Positions 5,735 to 8,075 of a DNA stretch of 8,075 bases are shown here, piece after piece; within the stretch, counting starts at the first letter, position 1; every line of letters begins with the position of its first letter. A program made the position numbers and the translations under genes. The notes beneath the pieces are model-generated. The model made no database searches and had not been told where the DNA came from. It saw only the letters and a program-made list of their open reading frames with translations. This DNA is from Acidobacteriota bacterium (GTDB taxonomy: Bacteria; Acidobacteriota; Terriglobia; Acidiferrales; UBA7541), in contig QHYF01000313.1 of the NCBI GenBank assembly GCA_003224075.1, positions 1 through 8,075 on the forward strand, given 5' to 3'.

Positions 5735-6456
5735 GCGAGGGCATCCTTGGTTTGGATGAATTTCATCGCTGCGTGGATCTCCAGCGCGAAATTTGGGGCG
5801 AAGCGGATCTGGAAGTCGAGCCGGCCACGATGTTCGTCGTTGCCGCGCATACTGGATGCCAAGTACTGGGTGCTTTCGATGGCGACCGCCTGGTGGGCTA
5901 TACGCTCGCGGTGGTTGGCCTGTGCGACGGCGTTGCTTACCTCCATTCTCACATGACCGGGGTTCACCGCGACTACCGCAACCGCGGCGTTGGCCGCCAA
6001 TTGAAACTCTTCCAGCGCGACGAGGCGCTTGGGCGCGGAATCCGCCTCATTCAATGGACATTTGATCCCCTTGAGCTTCGCAACGCGCACTTCAATTTGA
6101 ACCGTCTCGGCGCCATCTGCCGCAACTACCAGCCCAACTTGTACGGCGTAACGACCAGCCCTCTTCATCGGGGCATGGCGACCGATCGCTTGCTCGTCGA
6201 GTGGCGACTTGATTCCGCGCGCGTGGTGGCGGCCATCGAAGGCCTGGTCAAGAATCCCGTCGAAGCTCCCGCGATCATCGAATTACCGGGGGAGTTGGAG
6301 CGCTGGCTCCAGGAAAATTCTCCGGAGATTGGGAAGCTCCAGGCCCGCCTCCAGGAGGAGTTCATGATGTGGTTTGCAAAGGGATATGCCGCAGTGGCTT
6401 TGCGCACGACACCGGGAGCTCGGGCCTATCTTCTCACTCCCTGGAGCGACTTTTAG
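5731..6456 (+). CDS. GNAT family N-acyltransferase (COG3375 type), putative amino acid N-succinyltransferase
   Basis: A 241-aa GNAT-fold enzyme. The acyl-CoA pyrophosphate-binding loop is RNRGVG (83-88) within VHRDYRNRGVGRQLK. The preceding strand GVAYLHSHMTGVH, the later QWTFDPLELRNAHFNLNRLGA (108-128) and GMATDRLLVEWRL (148-160) are hallmarks of the COG3375 group. Residues 163-241 form the C-terminal extension usual in this group. In Geobacillus a GNAT enzyme next to an N-succinylamino acid racemase transfers succinyl from succinyl-CoA to D-amino acids. The same neighbour follows here, so that reaction is my inference; acetyl-CoA or another acyl donor is possible. The start ATG overlaps the mazG stop by 4 bases, so the two are probably translationally coupled. 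Its TAG stop overlaps an AGGAGG sequence. Confidence 0.85.
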   Translation: MSEGILGLDEFHRCVDLQREIWGEADLEVEPATMFVVAAHTGCQVLGAFDGDRLVGYTLAVVGLCDGVAYLHSHMTGVHRDYRNRGVGRQLKLFQRDEALGRGIRLIQWTFDPLELRNAHFNLNRLGAICRNYQPNLYGVTTSPLHRGMATDRLLVEWRLDSARVVAAIEGLVKNPVEAPAIIELPGELERWLQENSPEIGKLQARLQEEFMMWFAKGYAAVALRTTPGARAYLLTPWSDF

Positions 6457-6482
6457 GAGGGCATCTCTGCCGGAAAAACATC

Positions 6483-7589
6483 ATGCGCATACAAGAAATG
6501 ACGCTGCGGGAAGTGCAAATGAAACTGGTAACGCCGTTCGAAATCAGCGTGGGCCGCACGGAGCTACGCCGCATCTTGCTGGTCGAAACAAGCGTAGACG
6601 GCGTCACCGGCTGGGGGGAATGCGTCGCCGGCGAGTCGCCATCTTACAGCCCGGAAACAGTAGACACCGCGTGGCACATCCTCCGCGATTTCCTTTGGCC
6701 ATTGTTGAAGGAAAAAGAATTCGCTGCGGCCGCGGACGTTTGGGACCTGCTCGCGCCCGTCCGCGGGCACAGCATGGCCAAAGGTTCGCTGGAAGCTGCC
6801 ATTTGGGATGCCCAGGCCAGACGAGAGGGGTTGGCACTTTCAAAGCTCATCGGCGGCACCCGCCAGGAAATTGCCTGCGGCGTGTCCATCGGAATTAAAG
6901 ATTCACTTGAAGAGCTGGTTTGCGCCGTGAAGAAGGAACTCGCCGCAGGCTATCAGCGCATCAAGATCAAAATTAAGCCGGGGAAAGACCTGGATCCGGT
7001 GCGACGCCTCCGGCAGGATTTCCCGCGCATCAAGCTGATGGTTGACGCAAACTCTGCGTATACTTTGAATGACTGGCCGCTGCTGAAACAACTCGAAGGC
7101 TTCTACCTAATGATGATCGAACAGCCGCTCGGCTGGGACGACCTCTACAGCCACATCGAACTTCAAAAGAAACTCGACACCCCAATCTGTTTGGATGAGT
7201 GCATTCATACGGAAGAGCAGGCGCGTGCCGCCATCGAACTGGGCGCCTGCAAGATCATCAACATCAAGCTTGGCCGTGTCGGCGGTTACACTGTTGCGCG
7301 GCGCATCCACGATCTCTGCCAGCGTCACGGCATTCCCGTCTGGTGCGGCGGCATGCTCGAATCCGGCATCGGCCGCGCGCACAATATCGCACTCTCGACG
7401 CTTCCCAATTTCACCCTCCCGGGCGATGTTGCTGCCAGCAAACGCTACTGGGAAGAAGACATCATCGATCCGGAAGTTACGATCTCGCCGCAAGGTACGA
7501 TTTGCGTGCCCACAGGCCCCGGCATCGGCTTCGAACCACGCCGCGAGCGCATCGAAAAACTCACGGTTCGAAAAGAGCGTCTGGTCTGA
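6483..7589 (+). CDS. menC: Enolase-superfamily N-succinylamino acid racemase / o-succinylbenzoate synthase
   Basis: A 368-aa enzyme of the NSAR/OSBS subfamily. The N-terminal capping domain (1-125) precedes a (beta/alpha)7-beta barrel. Catalytic features are complete: K161-x-K163 in RIKIKIKPG, metal ligands D188 (MVDAN), E213 (MIEQP) and D238 (CLDEC), and the opposing base K262 in NIKLGRVGG. R265 in that motif corresponds to the second-shell arginine tied to racemase activity in the Amycolatopsis enzyme. VWCGGMLESGIGRAHN (287-301) is a signature of this subfamily. It either racemises N-succinylamino acids or makes o-succinylbenzoate for menaquinone; many members do both. No other men genes are visible and a GNAT acyltransferase precedes it, which favours the racemase role. 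ATG 6483 with CGGAA about 8 bases upstream gives the family-typical N-terminus and length. A stronger AGGAGG is 22 bases away. Confidence 0.93.
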   Translation: MRIQEMTLREVQMKLVTPFEISVGRTELRRILLVETSVDGVTGWGECVAGESPSYSPETVDTAWHILRDFLWPLLKEKEFAAAADVWDLLAPVRGHSMAKGSLEAAIWDAQARREGLALSKLIGGTRQEIACGVSIGIKDSLEELVCAVKKELAAGYQRIKIKIKPGKDLDPVRRLRQDFPRIKLMVDANSAYTLNDWPLLKQLEGFYLMMIEQPLGWDDLYSHIELQKKLDTPICLDECIHTEEQARAAIELGACKIINIKLGRVGGYTVARRIHDLCQRHGIPVWCGGMLESGIGRAHNIALSTLPNFTLPGDVAASKRYWEEDIIDPEVTISPQGTICVPTGPGIGFEPRRERIEKLTVRKERLV

Positions 7590-7593
7590 CTTC

Positions 7594-8075
7594 GTGAGGA
7601 TCGAAACCGCCAGTCAACGAGCGCCGAGTCCCCGTGCGATTACCGCTTCGATCGCGCTCGTCATCTTGGTTTGGGCGCTCAATTTTATCGCCGTAAAAAT
7701 CGGGCTGCTGTATCTGCCACCATTCGGACTAGCGTCATTTCGTGTAATCCTTGCCGGAGCGGTGATGGTTCCCACCTATTTCTTTTGTTCGCGCTTGCCG
7801 GCGTTTTCGGAAGCGGCGAATGCTCGGTCCCGCGGTTTCTCTGCCCGCGATCTATGGACATTTCTTTATCTGGGCTTTTTTGGCGTCACGATAAACCAAC
7901 TCTGCTTCACGATTGGGCTCGGCTTCACCAAAGTCGGCCATTCCGCCGTGATTGTAGGTATGGGCCCAATCTACATCCTGGTGCTGGCTGTACTCTTCCG
8001 CCTCGAGCGCGCCACCTGGCGAAAAGCGACGGGAATGATCATCGCCTTCATTGGAATTGTAGTTTTGGCGTCCGA
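7594..8075 (+). CDS. EamA/DMT family transporter (partial, 5' part)
   Basis: The first 160 residues of a drug/metabolite transporter superfamily membrane protein, cut by the window edge. About five membrane segments are visible: roughly 16-36 (ITASIALVILVWALNFIAVK), 44-64, 88-108, 114-134 and 145-160. WALNFIAVKIGL and LPPFGLASFRVILAG match the start of the first EamA repeat. Full members have ten helices in two EamA repeats, so about half is missing. The start is a GTG 4 bases after the racemase stop. I see no ribosome site, so translation is probably coupled to the upstream gene. The substrate is unknown. Several family members export amino acids, which would suit the neighbouring amino acid genes, but that is inference. 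Confidence 0.88.
   Translation, partial: MRIETASQRAPSPRAITASIALVILVWALNFIAVKIGLLYLPPFGLASFRVILAGAVMVPTYFFCSRLPAFSEAANARSRGFSARDLWTFLYLGFFGVTINQLCFTIGLGFTKVGHSAVIVGMGPIYILVLAVLFRLERATWRKATGMIIAFIGIVVLAS

Noticed and set aside
5350..6168. A 272-codon minus-strand frame opposite mazG and the GNAT gene
   Set aside because: It spans the boundary of two clear genes in the opposite direction and has no family resemblance or ribosome site.
6369..6482. Upstream extension of the racemase frame by 38 codons
   Set aside because: It overlaps the GNAT gene and adds residues unlike the conserved NSAR/OSBS N-terminus, which begins at ATG 6483.
1..8075. CRISPR array, tRNA, rRNA or riboswitch
   Set aside because: I saw no regularly spaced repeats, no tRNA-like cloverleaf sequence and no rRNA segments. 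In particular there is no FMN riboswitch ahead of the ribF operon, where the upstream region is too short and lacks its conserved pieces.

Overview
The window looks like a chromosomal segment of a moderately GC-rich, non-thermophilic bacterium, most likely an acidobacterium. I base this on gene order and repeat type, not on a search. A DUF1844 protein followed by a metallo-beta-lactamase and RibF is an arrangement I associate with Acidobacteriota. So is the palindrome GCCGGGCTAAAGCCCGGC, which occurs twice here.

Layout. Positions 1-2183 form an accessory, rearranged segment. It holds the tail of an unidentified gene (1-53) and a Mrr-like PD-(D/E)XK nuclease with a separate helical N-terminal region (61-1059). 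These are followed by a gene-poor gap with one palindromic repeat, the 3' half of a decayed VOC/glyoxalase gene on the minus strand (1182-1418), and a two-gene UPF0175/DUF3368 (PIN) toxin-antitoxin module (1417-2183). The module has a TATAAT box so close to its start codon that the transcript may be leaderless. The TA module lies where the missing VOC half should be, and its stop codon overlaps the stop codon of the convergent ribF gene.

Positions 2180-4640 are a minus-strand housekeeping operon: a DUF1844 protein, then one continuous reading frame joining a PhnP-like metallo-hydrolase to a complete bifunctional riboflavin kinase/FAD synthetase. The ribF part carries a copy of the palindromic repeat inside its coding sequence, in frame. 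It ends in an atypical tail encoded by a second palindromic element.

A 152-bp divergent intergenic region (4641-4792) contains a good sigma70-type promoter facing right. Positions 4793-8075 are a tightly packed plus-strand operon: mazG, a COG3375-type GNAT acyltransferase (ATGA overlap), an enolase-superfamily N-succinylamino acid racemase/o-succinylbenzoate synthase, and the start of an EamA/DMT transporter that runs off the window. The GNAT plus racemase pair matches the known D-to-L amino acid conversion route through N-succinyl intermediates. The desuccinylase of that route is not in view, and the adjacent transporter could move the substrate or product.

The most interesting signals are repeat elements being absorbed into proteins (RibF, and perhaps MazG), the metallo-hydrolase-RibF fusion, the TA module replacing half of a VOC gene, and the poorly characterised nuclease. 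I did not find a clear, wholly new multi-gene system.
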